A stretch of 64,000 nucleotides of DNA from Thiomicrorhabdus xiamenensis (GTDB lineage Bacteria > Pseudomonadota > Gammaproteobacteria > Thiomicrospirales > Thiomicrospiraceae). Of this stretch, positions 35,150-44,728 are shown piece after piece. A program made the position numbers and the translations under genes. Within the stretch, counting starts at the first letter, position 1. Each line of letters begins with the position of its first letter. The stretch covers positions 2,356,001 through 2,420,000 of the forward strand of contig NZ_CP054020.1 in the NCBI RefSeq assembly GCF_013282625.1, given 5' to 3'. The notes under the pieces are model-generated. The model did no database searches. It was not told the DNA's origin and worked only from the letters and a program-made list of their open reading frames with translations.

Positions 35150-35734
35150 TCAGGACTCTTTAACACATCTGGAGATGGTGTAGTCCTTGCCCTGTTTGAC
35201 TTTTTGGTAGTTACCAAAAACTTCTTTAAAGTTTCGTTTCATATAGTCGCGCAATCCGTTAATGGTCACTACGACCAATTGTCCGCCCGGAGCCAGCTGC
35301 TGATGAATATCGTGCAGCATAATACTCAGCATCTCTTTGCCGACCTTGGCCGGGATATTGGAAATCACCGTGGTGAATTCCAGATCCTTGGGCACATTAC
35401 TTAAACCGTTGGACAGATACGCTTTGGCGTGGCTAAGGTGGTTCAGTTCGGCATTTTTATTGGCATATTCGACCGCGACAAAATCCTTGTCCACCATATG
35501 AACTTCTCCTTGCGGCGCACTGGCGGCAATCGCCAATCCGATTGGCCCATAACCGCAACCGATATCCAGCGCAACCTCATCTTCCTTGATCTCCAGATAG
35601 CGCAACAGCAAGTCCGTTCCGGAATCAATCTCGCGCGGGCTGAAAATCCCCCAGGTGGTGGCAAACTTCAAAGGTTTGTCCATCAGCTTCGCTTCAATAT
35701 GTAAGTCCTGTTTGAGTTGTTCGATTGTTGCCAC
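35150..35734 (-). CDS. Class I SAM-dependent methyltransferase, RsmC-like
   Basis: 194 residues from a GTG (35734; AGGATAGGA upstream). Motif I VALDIGCGYGPIGLAIA binds SAM. FSPREIDSGTDLLLRYL matches the RsmC/methyltransferase-small entry region. The catalytic motif position reads ISNIPAK instead of the usual NPPFH, so either the target differs or activity is altered. RsmC-type enzymes methylate guanine in 16S rRNA. The N-terminal duplicated domain of RsmC is missing, so this is a single-domain homologue and the substrate is unclear. Confidence 0.8.
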   Translation of the reverse strand: MATIEQLKQDLHIEAKLMDKPLKFATTWGIFSPREIDSGTDLLLRYLEIKEDEVALDIGCGYGPIGLAIAASAPQGEVHMVDKDFVAVEYANKNAELNHLSHAKAYLSNGLSNVPKDLEFTTVISNIPAKVGKEMLSIMLHDIHQQLAPGGQLVVVTINGLRDYMKRNFKEVFGNYQKVKQGKDYTISRCVKES

Positions 35735-35888
35735 TTTGTCCTATCCTAAATGTTTTTTCGCGCCGAATATTCAAGGCGGTTCAGAGAAAATTTGCTAGAA
35801 TATTGTACTCTTTATTTCCCAACTGTGCCCGCGGCTTAAGCGCGACAGCACGGCAATTCCGACAACCATCACGATTACTGTTTTTCAG

Positions 35889-37925
35889 ATGCACGGATTA
35901 AACGACAGACAATTACAAGCGGTACTGCATATTGATACGCCGGCACTGGTTCTCGCCGGAGCCGGATCCGGAAAAACTCGCGTTATCACCGAGAAAATCG
36001 CACACCTGATCCGCAAGCATGACTTCCAGCCGCATCACATTTATGCGGTGACCTTCACCAACAAATCCGCCAAGGAGATGAAGGAACGTGTCAGCAAGCT
36101 GCTCAAGGATGACAACAGCAAAGGATTGAATGTTTCGACCTTCCATAACCTGGGGTTGAATATCATCCGCCGCGAATATAAAGCGCTTGGCTACAAATCC
36201 AACTTCAGCATTATGGATGCCGCCGACGCCGGCCAGATCCTCAAAGAACTGATGCACAAACAGAACATCGATCCGGAAGTGGTTGACGGCGTTCAGTGGG
36301 ACATATCCAACTGGAAGAATGCCCATATATCGCCGGAAAAAGCGCTGGATATGGCTGAAGACAACCAGCAGCAAGCGCGCGCCATCCTTTATCAGGCATA
36401 TCAAAAACAACTTAAAGCGTACAATGCCGTCGACTTCGACGACCTGATCGGCCTGCCGGTCAAACTTTTCCACGAGCAGCCACAGATTCTCGACAAATGG
36501 CAGAACCGTGTCCGCTACCTGCTGGTGGATGAGTATCAGGATACCAATGCCGCACAGTATGAACTGGTCAAACAGCTGGTCGGAATTCAGGCCCGATTCA
36601 CCGTGGTAGGCGATGACGATCAGTCAATCTACGCCTGGCGTGGCGCCCAGCCGGAGAACCTGGCACTACTGAAAGAGGACTTCCCGTCTCTGGAACTGAT
36701 CAAACTGGAGCAGAATTACCGCTCCAGTAACCGCATCCTGCAATCCGCAAACAAACTGATCGCCAATAATCCGCACGTGTTTGATAAAAGCCTGTGGTCC
36801 GAAATGGGCCAGGGAGATCATTTACGCGTCATCTCCTGCGCCAACGAAAACCAGGAAGCGGAACGTGTGGTTTCGGAAATTATCCTGCACAAGTTCAAAC
36901 ACCGCACCAAAAACCGCGACTACGCAATTCTGTACCGCGGCAATCATCAGGCGCGACTGATCGAGCGTGCACTGCGCGAAAACAATCTACCATATGTTAT
37001 TTCCGGCGGAAAATCCTTCTTTGACCACGCCGAAATCAAAGATGTGATGTCGTATCTGAAACTGATCGTCAACCCGGATGACGACGCAGCATTCCTGCGG
37101 GTTATCAACACACCGCGTCGCGAAATCGGTGCCTCGACATTGGAAAAACTGGCGACCTACGCCACCAATCGCGGCATCAGTCTGTTTGACGCCACCCAGG
37201 AATTCGGCCTGACCAATGTCCTCGCCGACAAACCGCTACGCCGAGTGCAGCTCTTCGGCGAACAACTGCTGAAATGGATCAAGGAAGCCGACGCCGCACA
37301 GGGCGAAGAAGTTGTGCACTTTGTCCGCGGCCTGATTGAAGAGATCGAATACGACAATTGGTTACATGAAACGGCCACCACGCCGAAAGGTGCGGAAAAA
37401 CGCATCAATAATGTCCGAGACCTGATTCTGTGGATCGAACGGATTATTAACAAAGCGCTGGAAGAGGACGGCGAAGAGAAACGGCTGTCGACCATCGTGA
37501 CGCATATGACACTGATGGACATGATGGAGCGTAACGAATCCGAAAAAGAACATGACATGATCAGCCTGATGACCTTGCACGCCTCAAAAGGTCTGGAGTT
37601 CCCGCACGTTTTCCTGATCGGTATGGAAGAGGAGCTCTTGCCGCATAAACAGAATCTGGAATCTCCGGGTCTGGAAGAGGAACGCCGCTTGGCCTATGTC
37701 GGCATTACCCGCGCCAAACAGACACTGACCATGACCTACGCCAGCAAGCGCCGTAAATACGGTGAAGACATGGCCTGCGAACCGAGTCGCTTCCTGCACG
37801 AACTGCCGCAGGAACTGCTGCATTGGGAAGGCAAGCCGGGCGTCGTTATCAGTGAAGAAGAAAAACTCAAACACGGTAACGAAAATCTGGCCAGCTTAAG
37901 ATCCATGCTCGCCGGTGGGCCTTAA
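35889..37925 (+). CDS. rep: ATP-dependent DNA helicase Rep
   Basis: 678 residues, SF1A helicase. The Q-motif LNDRQLQAVLHI and Walker A VLAGAGSGKTRVI are at the N-terminus. LLVDEYQDTN (motif II), GDDDQSIYAWRGA (III) and LEQNYRSS (IV) follow. LMTLHASKGLEFPHVF (V) and EERRLAYVGITRA (VI) complete the set. The length and ending favour Rep over UvrD (a separate UvrD is encoded at 59862). It restarts stalled forks and displaces bound proteins. ADH starts 15 bases after its stop. Confidence 0.92.
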   Translation: MHGLNDRQLQAVLHIDTPALVLAGAGSGKTRVITEKIAHLIRKHDFQPHHIYAVTFTNKSAKEMKERVSKLLKDDNSKGLNVSTFHNLGLNIIRREYKALGYKSNFSIMDAADAGQILKELMHKQNIDPEVVDGVQWDISNWKNAHISPEKALDMAEDNQQQARAILYQAYQKQLKAYNAVDFDDLIGLPVKLFHEQPQILDKWQNRVRYLLVDEYQDTNAAQYELVKQLVGIQARFTVVGDDDQSIYAWRGAQPENLALLKEDFPSLELIKLEQNYRSSNRILQSANKLIANNPHVFDKSLWSEMGQGDHLRVISCANENQEAERVVSEIILHKFKHRTKNRDYAILYRGNHQARLIERALRENNLPYVISGGKSFFDHAEIKDVMSYLKLIVNPDDDAAFLRVINTPRREIGASTLEKLATYATNRGISLFDATQEFGLTNVLADKPLRRVQLFGEQLLKWIKEADAAQGEEVVHFVRGLIEEIEYDNWLHETATTPKGAEKRINNVRDLILWIERIINKALEEDGEEKRLSTIVTHMTLMDMMERNESEKEHDMISLMTLHASKGLEFPHVFLIGMEEELLPHKQNLESPGLEEERRLAYVGITRAKQTLTMTYASKRRKYGEDMACEPSRFLHELPQELLHWEGKPGVVISEEEKLKHGNENLASLRSMLAGGP

Positions 37926-37940
37926 TCCAGGAACAGAATA

Positions 37941-39146
37941 ATGAATGCACAACCGATGATCGCCCCTTTTGAATACGCTCCCATGCCGCACCTGTATTTC
38001 GGCTGGGGAATTCGCCAGCAATTTCTGGCTTCGGCAAAACAGCAATACCGTCGAAGCGTCGTACTTATCAGCAGTCGTTTTCTTGCCGGATCGGGACAGT
38101 TTGCCGCACAGATAAAAGACGAACTCGGTCAGCAATGTCAGGTGCTGCTGTTCGAGGTCAGTGGAGAGCCTTCGCCGGAGCTGGTCGATCAAATCGTCAG
38201 CCAGTGTCCACGCGATTGCGAAGCTGTAATCGCCATCGGCGGCGGCAGCGTATTGGACGCAGCCAAAGCCGTAGCCGGACTGATCCCATCGCAAACCAGC
38301 GTGATGGATTATCTGGAAGGCGTCGGTGCCGGCAAACCGTTTGACGTTGAGGTCTGTCCGTTCGTCGCAATACCGACCACTGCCGGAACCGGCAGCGAAA
38401 CCACCAAAAATGCCGTTTTATCACGTATCGGACAATTCAAAAAATCGTTCCGCGACAATAAGCTGCTGGCCAAAGAAGCCTGGCTTGACCCGGAACTGCT
38501 GCAAACCTGTCCCAAGGAAATCCTCTACTCCACCGGCATGGATGCCTTTACGCAGCTGTTGGAAAGTTATGTCACCCTCAAAGCCAACCCGATTAGCGAT
38601 GCGCTTGCCTGGCAAGGGATGCAGAAATTTCTCGGCGCTTTTGAAATGATCAATCTTGGCAATGAAGAACAGCGCAAAATCGGCTATGGCAACCTGATGC
38701 TGGCCGCGACCCTTTCCGGAACCACCTTAGCCAATGCCGGGCTGGGAGCCGTTCACGGACTGGCCGGACCGATCGGCGCTTTTTTCGAGGCTCCGCACGG
38801 CATCGTTTGCGCCAAACTTCTAAACCCGATTACCCGGGCCAATATTGAAGGCCTGCAGCAACACCCGAATCAAACCTTTAGTCGTCCGATTCTGGGGAAA
38901 TATGCCGAAGTGGGACGTCTAGTCAGCCAGAACTCCGACCTGCAAGAGGATCAGGCACTGGAAGCCCTGCTGGAGTATCTGCAGACCTTAAGTGATACCT
39001 ATGCACCACAAGGCTTAAAGCAATATGGCTTGAGCAGCCAAAACATCGATCCGGTTCTGGCCAATTGCCGCAGTGGAAGTATGCTCGGCAACCCTTTGGA
39101 ATTATCGGACTCAACCCTGCGACAGGCGATAATCAGCAGTTTATAA
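37941..39146 (+). CDS. Iron-containing alcohol dehydrogenase (group III)
   Basis: 401 residues. N-terminal GWGIRQQF and the NAD-binding AVIAIGGGSVLDAAKAVAG (GGGS) are typical. IPTTAGTGSETTKNAVLS is the second hallmark. The metal-binding region GMDAFTQLLESYVT (Asp/His positions) and GAVHGLAGPIGAFFEAPHGIVCA (His ligands) are present. It oxidises or reduces small alcohols/aldehydes with NAD(P) in the cytoplasm. It lies 15 bases behind rep, probably in one transcript, without a known link. The substrate is not determinable. Confidence 0.9.
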   Translation: MNAQPMIAPFEYAPMPHLYFGWGIRQQFLASAKQQYRRSVVLISSRFLAGSGQFAAQIKDELGQQCQVLLFEVSGEPSPELVDQIVSQCPRDCEAVIAIGGGSVLDAAKAVAGLIPSQTSVMDYLEGVGAGKPFDVEVCPFVAIPTTAGTGSETTKNAVLSRIGQFKKSFRDNKLLAKEAWLDPELLQTCPKEILYSTGMDAFTQLLESYVTLKANPISDALAWQGMQKFLGAFEMINLGNEEQRKIGYGNLMLAATLSGTTLANAGLGAVHGLAGPIGAFFEAPHGIVCAKLLNPITRANIEGLQQHPNQTFSRPILGKYAEVGRLVSQNSDLQEDQALEALLEYLQTLSDTYAPQGLKQYGLSSQNIDPVLANCRSGSMLGNPLELSDSTLRQAIISSL

Positions 39147-39209
39147 ACTCGCCTTATCCTATTTAGAATTAATTTTTTTCTAAAAAGGGCTTTTGTTACA
39201 TAACAGGCT

Positions 39210-39239
39210 TTGCGTTTTAAACAATAAAACGTGTATGAT
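39210..39239 (+). promoter_or_regulatory. Probable promoter of the OmpA-family gene
   Basis: TTGCGT (39210-39215), 18-base spacer, TATGAT (39234-39239). It is followed by about 90 bases of AT-rich leader to the ATG at 39333. Confidence 0.55.
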
Positions 39240-39332
39240 GGTTAGAAATTAAGATTCTATACCTGTATACGTAAAAAAATTAAACACTATCACTATATTA
39301 TCTAAATCTAAAAAATTGAGAGACGGATACTC

Positions 39333-40055
39333 ATGAAAGTTCAGAAAAACGCATTCAAACTTGGCCTTATCGCAGCGGGCGTTGCATTTGCTTCGGCATC
39401 TTATGCCGACAGCAATGCCATGAAAAGCTTAAACAGTAATGACGTTGAAGCCATGGTTCAGTTCTATGACGATATGGATCAGGATGGCGTCAACGACGCT
39501 CAGGATCATTGCCCGAACACGGCGATGGGCGCATCGGTTGATGCCAACGGTTGTACCCCGGTTGCTCAACCGGAAATGAATACCGTCATCGAAGAAGTAA
39601 CCATTTACGAGCCGGTTGTTGCAGAGAAGATTGAAGCACCGTTACCTGAACCGGTATTCACTATGAGCAGCACTTTCTTCGACCTTGATAAAGCAACGCT
39701 TCGTGCCGATCAGATCGGTGAGCTGCGTGCAAACCTGAGCAAGCTGAACAGCATGAAACCGACCGACAATCTTCTGATTATGGGGCATACCTGTGATCTT
39801 GGTCCGGATGCATATAACATGCGTCTTTCATGGCGCCGAGCCAACACAGTTCAAAAATTCATCACTGCCGAAATGCCAAATCTTGCAGATCGCATCTATA
39901 TCGTAGGCCGTGGTGAAAAAGAACCAATGGTTGCCAACACCAGCGAAGCAAACCGCAAACAGAATCGTCGCGTTGAATTACGCGTCCTTCCTGGCAATCA
40001 AATCCTACCATCGGATGCAACGAAAATGATGCCGTCATCCATGGCGAAACGTTAA
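39333..40055 (+). CDS. OmpA-family outer-membrane/peptidoglycan-binding protein
   Basis: 240 residues. Signal peptide ends ASASYADS (~1-25). A thrombospondin type 3-like Ca-binding block DMDQDGVNDAQDHCPNTA (~47-64) follows, then a Glu/Pro-rich linker and a C-terminal OmpA domain (~110-225): TFFDLDKATLRADQ, GHTCDLGPDAYNMRLSWRRA and NRKQNRRVELRV. GHTC replaces the usual GHTD, but the peptidoglycan-binding residues around the Arg are kept. No beta-barrel is present, so it is a periplasmic or outer-membrane-attached protein. The strong upstream promoter and terminator suggest high single-gene expression. Confidence 0.9.
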   Translation: MKVQKNAFKLGLIAAGVAFASASYADSNAMKSLNSNDVEAMVQFYDDMDQDGVNDAQDHCPNTAMGASVDANGCTPVAQPEMNTVIEEVTIYEPVVAEKIEAPLPEPVFTMSSTFFDLDKATLRADQIGELRANLSKLNSMKPTDNLLIMGHTCDLGPDAYNMRLSWRRANTVQKFITAEMPNLADRIYIVGRGEKEPMVANTSEANRKQNRRVELRVLPGNQILPSDATKMMPSSMAKR

Positions 40056-40077
40056 TATTTTCTTGTACAAATAAACA

Positions 40078-40117
40078 TAAAAAAGCCCCTAGACAGCGGT
40101 CTCGGGGCTTTTTTTAT
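40078..40117 (+). terminator. Terminator after the OmpA-family gene
   Basis: AAGCCCC-T-AGAC-AGCG-GTCT-C-GGGGCTT hairpin followed by TTTTTTT. Confidence 0.92.
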
Positions 40118-40343
40118 TTGGAGGCATCCTGTTATTGCACTTCTATCAAAAAAATCAATATTTGATATAGCAACATAAAGTTAATTAATCGCAAAAAAGC
40201 GTCGTAAAAGTTGCAACTATTCCTGTTACATCTCTTTTCCTGCGCCCTTAATTTGCTATACTTGCCTGCATAATAAAAATAAAAACAAGCTTGGCTCAGT
40301 CAGGCTTCTATCATTCCTTATCCGATAAGAAAGACATTATCCC

Positions 40344-42542
40344 ATGACAATAAATTCAGAGGCTAAGGCGACAAGCGAAGCAGCAAACGCATCGCAGCAA
40401 ACAAAAATTAACGCCACTCACATCGAACTCAAGAGCCCTCTTCTAGATTGTTTGGTCATATACACCAAACTCAATCGTAAACCTTACACTAAAGATGCTC
40501 TGATCTCGGGTCTTCCGATCAAAGACGAGAAAGTTACCCCGGAAATTTTTCAACGCGCGGCCGAACGCGCCAATCTGAATGCCGCTTTCAAACAGCGCCA
40601 GCTTGAAGACATCTCCAATCTGGTTCTTCCCTGCATTCTGATTCTCAAAGATAAACAGGCGTGCATACTTGAAAGCATCGATCTGAATAAAGGGCTGGCC
40701 GAAGTTATTATTCCGGATGCAGACCATGGTAAAACCGAAATTGATCTGGAAAACCTGAAAGCCAACTATACCGGTTATGCCGTGTACCTGACCAATCGTC
40801 ATAACTTCGACAAAAAACAGGAAAACCTGCTCGGCTTTGAAGAAGGCCATTGGTTCTGGAGCACGATCTGGAAATCAAAATCCATTTATCGCGATGTATT
40901 GATCGCCTCCTTCCTGATCAACCTCTTTATTATCGCCACTCCGCTATTCATCATGAACGTCTACGACCGTATCGTACCGAATAACGCAGTGGAATCGCTT
41001 TGGGTTCTGGCAATCGGTATTTCGGTGATCTACCTGTTTGATCTGACACTTAAATACTTGCGCTCGTACTTCCTGGAAGTCGCCGGCAAGAAAAGCGACA
41101 TCCTGATGTCCTCCAAGCTTTTCGAGCAGACGTTAGGGTTGACCATGCCGAATCGCGTCGGCTCGATCGGTGCGTTTGCCAATATCTTGCGTGAATTCGA
41201 CAGTATTCGTAATTTCTTCACTTCTGCGAGCGTGACCGCCATTATCGATCTGCCGTTTGTCGTCATCTTCCTGCTGGTCATCTATTACATTTCCGGCTGG
41301 ATCGTGATGGCACCGATCGCTATCATCGCCATCATTATGATCTACAGCTTTATGATGATGGGGCCGATCCAGCGCAGTATCGAAGCGACCTACGAGGCCA
41401 ATAACGAAAAAAACGCCATTCTGATCGAAACCTTGACCGCAATGGACACCATTAAATCGATGGGTGTTGAAGCCCGATCGCAGTGGCAATGGGAGCAAGC
41501 CGTCGGCGAAATCGCCCGCGTCAGCTTGAAATCCAAAATGCTGCAGGCCTCAATCGGCCGTGCGACAGAGTTTTTATCGCAGCTCAGTACCGTCGTCATC
41601 ATTATCGCCGGCGTTTATATGATCACTGAAGGCGATCTGACAATGGGTGGACTGATCGCGGCCGTCATGCTGAGCCAGCGTGCTGTCGGGCCGATGGGAC
41701 AGTTTGCTAATTTGGCGACCTCCTACCAGCAGACTCGCACCGCACTGAACTCTTTGAACAGCCTGATGGAAAAAGAGATCGAACGCCCGCGCAACAAACG
41801 CTTTATTCAGCACTCGAAGTTTGAAGGAAAAATCGAGTTTGTTAACGTCACTTTCACCTACCCTGGCGATAGCAAACCAGCCTTGAGCAATGTCAGCTTC
41901 ACTATTCAGCCCGGCGAACGCGTCGGGGTGATCGGACGTATCGGCTCCGGAAAATCGACGATCCAGAAGCTGATTCTCGGTTTTTATCAACCGAATGAAG
42001 GAAGCATTCTGATTGATGGCATTGATATCACCCAACTCGACCCGGCTGAGCTGCGTCGCAATATCAACTATGTTCAGCAGGATGTCACACTGTTCAGCGG
42101 CGATGTTCGCGACAACATCGCTTACCGCGCACCTTTTATCGAAGACAGCCGAATTATCGAGGCAGCCCGTATTGCCGGTGTGGATGATTTTGTCAAACGC
42201 CATCCGGCCGGCTACAGCATGAAAATCACCGAAGGTGGGAAATCGCTCTCCGGCGGTCAGCGTCAGAGTATCGGCGTTGCGCGCGCACTTTTGGTTGATG
42301 CCCCGATCTATATGCTCGATGAGCCGACCAATGCAATGGATGCGAAATCCGAACAGATTTTGATCGAACGTTTGAAAGAAAACCTATCCCAAAACACCCT
42401 GATGGTCGTTACTCATAAAATGAGCATTTTGCAATTGACTGACCGATTGATGGTTATGGAAAACAGCAAACTGGTTGCTGACGGTCCGAAGTCAACCGTT
42501 CTTGAAGCGCTTAAAGCGGGCAAAATACAGAAGAGTAGCTAA
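40344..42542 (+). CDS. Type I secretion ABC transporter (permease-ATPase), LapB-like
   Basis: 732 residues. N-terminal ~25-155 is a C39 peptidase-like domain without a catalytic Cys (a substrate-docking CLD, as in LapB/HlyB). Residues ~175-445 hold six membrane segments (LIASFLINLFIIATPLFIMNVYDRIV). The nucleotide-binding domain (~485-725) has VGVIGRIGSGKSTIQKL (Walker A), SLSGGQRQSIGVARALL (signature) and IYMLDEPTNAMD (Walker B). It exports large unfolded proteins through the inner membrane. The adaptor gene overlaps its stop by one base, and a TolC gene follows, completing a type I system. No RTX substrate is visible in the window. Confidence 0.92.
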   Translation: MTINSEAKATSEAANASQQTKINATHIELKSPLLDCLVIYTKLNRKPYTKDALISGLPIKDEKVTPEIFQRAAERANLNAAFKQRQLEDISNLVLPCILILKDKQACILESIDLNKGLAEVIIPDADHGKTEIDLENLKANYTGYAVYLTNRHNFDKKQENLLGFEEGHWFWSTIWKSKSIYRDVLIASFLINLFIIATPLFIMNVYDRIVPNNAVESLWVLAIGISVIYLFDLTLKYLRSYFLEVAGKKSDILMSSKLFEQTLGLTMPNRVGSIGAFANILREFDSIRNFFTSASVTAIIDLPFVVIFLLVIYYISGWIVMAPIAIIAIIMIYSFMMMGPIQRSIEATYEANNEKNAILIETLTAMDTIKSMGVEARSQWQWEQAVGEIARVSLKSKMLQASIGRATEFLSQLSTVVIIIAGVYMITEGDLTMGGLIAAVMLSQRAVGPMGQFANLATSYQQTRTALNSLNSLMEKEIERPRNKRFIQHSKFEGKIEFVNVTFTYPGDSKPALSNVSFTIQPGERVGVIGRIGSGKSTIQKLILGFYQPNEGSILIDGIDITQLDPAELRRNINYVQQDVTLFSGDVRDNIAYRAPFIEDSRIIEAARIAGVDDFVKRHPAGYSMKITEGGKSLSGGQRQSIGVARALLVDAPIYMLDEPTNAMDAKSEQILIERLKENLSQNTLMVVTHKMSILQLTDRLMVMENSKLVADGPKSTVLEALKAGKIQKSS

Positions 42543-43927
42543 TGATGAAAGTAACCGATATTAAGAACGCTCTCAAAGCCGTCAAAAAAGATAAACCACT
42601 GAAAGACGAAATTCAGGAACAGGATATTGAGTTTATGTCCAGTCTGAGCCAAGCCAGTCTGGAAAAACCGACAATACGCTCCCAACTGGTTGTTTGGATC
42701 ATGCTTCTGGTCGTTATCTGGCTGATTATCTGGGCAAGCTACGCGGAACTGGACAAAATCGTCCGCGGCGATGGAAAAGTCGTACCATCCAGTCAAATTC
42801 AGGTGATTCAAAACCTTGAAGGCGGGATTGTCGAAGACCTTTTCGTACATGCCGGTGACAAGGTAGAAAAAGGGCAAACCCTTTTGAAGCTGGATAATAC
42901 CCAGTTTGCCAGTTCTTTCGGTGAAAGCGAAATCCGAGAAGGACAGTTGATCGCTCGCGCTCAGCGTCTTGCTTCGGAAGCGAACGACAAAGAATTTCAG
43001 CCACCGCAAACTTTCAGCAATCCGAAAGTACAGAAACTTTTTGAACGTGAATACGAGCTTTATAAGGCACGACAAAAACAGCTGAAGAGTAACGACACCA
43101 TTATTGTCGAACAGATCGAACAGAAGAAATTCGAGCTTCGCGGCGCACTGGATCAACGTTCCCAGTTAAAACGTTCTTTAGAGCTGATTACCAAAGAAGT
43201 TAACCTGATGCGACCACTGGTTAACCAAGGCGTGGCCTCTGAAGTTGATCTGCTGCGTATGCAACGCGACCAGAACGAAGTCCTGTCCAAACTAAAAGAT
43301 GTTGAAAGCTCCATTCCACAGTTACGTTCGGTGATTACCGAATACAGAGCGAAACGTGTGGAAGCCAAAGAAGACTTCATGAACCAGGCACAGGAAGAAC
43401 TTAACGACGTTCTTGCCGAAAAAGCACAGCTGGAAGAGTCAAAAATCGCCCTTGCCGACAGAGTTAAGCGTACCGACGTCAAATCGCCGGTACACGGAAC
43501 CATCAAGCAACTTTTCGTGAATACGATCGGCGGGGTTGTCCAACCGGGAAGCGATATCGTTGAAATCGTACCGGATGACGACACTCTGGTTCTGGAAACG
43601 AAAATTTCACCGGCGGATATCGGCTTCCTTTATCCGGGACTTTTGGCCAAAGTGAAATTCACGGCTTATGACTTTGCTATCTACGGCGGTCTGGATGCCA
43701 AGGTAATCAGTCTTTCTGCCGACACCATCACGGACGAAGAAGGCAACAGTTTTTATCTGGCCAAGATTGAGACCGTACGCAACCACTTGGGAAGTGAGCA
43801 AGATCCTTTGTACCTTCTCCCCGGTATGACCGCCAATGTGGATATCATCGTCGGTAAACATACCGTCCTGGATTACATTCTTAAACCAATTATCAAAGCA
43901 AAAGATCTGGCATTAAGAGAGTCATAA
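42542..43927 (+). CDS. HlyD-family type I secretion adaptor, LapC-like
   Basis: 461 residues. One transmembrane helix (~46-63, LVVWIMLLVVIWLIIWASYA) follows a cytoplasmic N-terminus. The periplasmic part has a lipoyl half (GDGKVVPSSQIQVIQNLEGG and VHAGDKVEKGQTLLKLD), long coiled-coil helices (~130-300, rich in Glu/Lys/Gln) and the second lipoyl half with RVKRTDVKSPVHGTIKQL, followed by the beta-barrel. This bridges the ABC exporter to TolC. Coupling to the exporter by a one-base stop/start overlap indicates equal synthesis. ATG 42542 and ATG 42545 are both possible starts. Confidence 0.92.
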   Translation: MMKVTDIKNALKAVKKDKPLKDEIQEQDIEFMSSLSQASLEKPTIRSQLVVWIMLLVVIWLIIWASYAELDKIVRGDGKVVPSSQIQVIQNLEGGIVEDLFVHAGDKVEKGQTLLKLDNTQFASSFGESEIREGQLIARAQRLASEANDKEFQPPQTFSNPKVQKLFEREYELYKARQKQLKSNDTIIVEQIEQKKFELRGALDQRSQLKRSLELITKEVNLMRPLVNQGVASEVDLLRMQRDQNEVLSKLKDVESSIPQLRSVITEYRAKRVEAKEDFMNQAQEELNDVLAEKAQLEESKIALADRVKRTDVKSPVHGTIKQLFVNTIGGVVQPGSDIVEIVPDDDTLVLETKISPADIGFLYPGLLAKVKFTAYDFAIYGGLDAKVISLSADTITDEEGNSFYLAKIETVRNHLGSEQDPLYLLPGMTANVDIIVGKHTVLDYILKPIIKAKDLALRES

Positions 43928-44099
43928 TGTTTTACTAGTAAAATAAAAATCCAGAAAATATGCTTATTAATAGATTCAATTAGTGATTTTGCTTGATAAA
44001 AGATAACATCCATTCACTCTGGGTTTAAAATCCGGTTGCATATGGCACAATTTTACATTTAGAATAACTTACATCATATTATTGGCGACCAATTGATAG

Positions 44100-44696
44100 A
44101 TGAAACCTCTATTGCTCTATATAAAAGATAAAAATGCGTTAGAAAATTGGGTTTCAACTTGTTCCGGAGAATGTTTAACCTTAAACAATCTAGATGAAAT
44201 AGTTGACTTTCCAGCACAGGATCAATTAATTTTTATCCAGATTGACGATACGGCGCCAACTGATGAAATCATCAGATTAGCCAAACAGGGATACGGAGTG
44301 GTTGCCTTGAGCAATACCCCTAACGATGCGGAAGGCATTAAGTTATTCCAGAATGGCATCAGAGGTTACGCCAACACTTTTGCCGCGAAGCAACGAATTG
44401 AACAGATTGTTGCAACGGTAAAAGCCGACAGCGTCTGGCTGGGACCTTCGATCATGCAGGCGATTTGCCAATCCCTGATGGTCAATCAGGAACCGAAGGA
44501 TGAGTGGAAAGATCCACTGACCGAACGTGAGATTGAAACCACCGAATTGGTATTACAGAGCAAAAGCAATCGTGAAATTGCTGAACAACTTGGGATTACA
44601 GAAAGAACCGTTAAAGCGCATTTGCGTAATGTTTTCGAAAAATTGGAGGTCACGGACCGACTTTCTCTGGTTTTGAAAATTAAAAACTGGCCTTAA
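44100..44696 (+). CDS. LuxR-type transcriptional regulator in the type I secretion locus
   Basis: 198 residues. The C-terminal LuxR helix-turn-helix is clear (~135-195): PLTEREIETTELVLQSKSNREIAEQLGITERTVKAHL. The N-terminal ~115 residues resemble a receiver domain (LLLYIKD, QLIFIQIDD, GIRGYANTF) but lack the usual phospho-acceptor Asp in a DxxMP setting, so it is probably not a standard response regulator. It lies between the adaptor and TolC genes and may regulate secretion or the adhesin. The target is unknown. Confidence 0.82.
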   Translation: MKPLLLYIKDKNALENWVSTCSGECLTLNNLDEIVDFPAQDQLIFIQIDDTAPTDEIIRLAKQGYGVVALSNTPNDAEGIKLFQNGIRGYANTFAAKQRIEQIVATVKADSVWLGPSIMQAICQSLMVNQEPKDEWKDPLTEREIETTELVLQSKSNREIAEQLGITERTVKAHLRNVFEKLEVTDRLSLVLKIKNWP

Positions 44697-44728
44697 ACAT
44701 TTTTAAAGATTTTGCATTGATAGAGACG

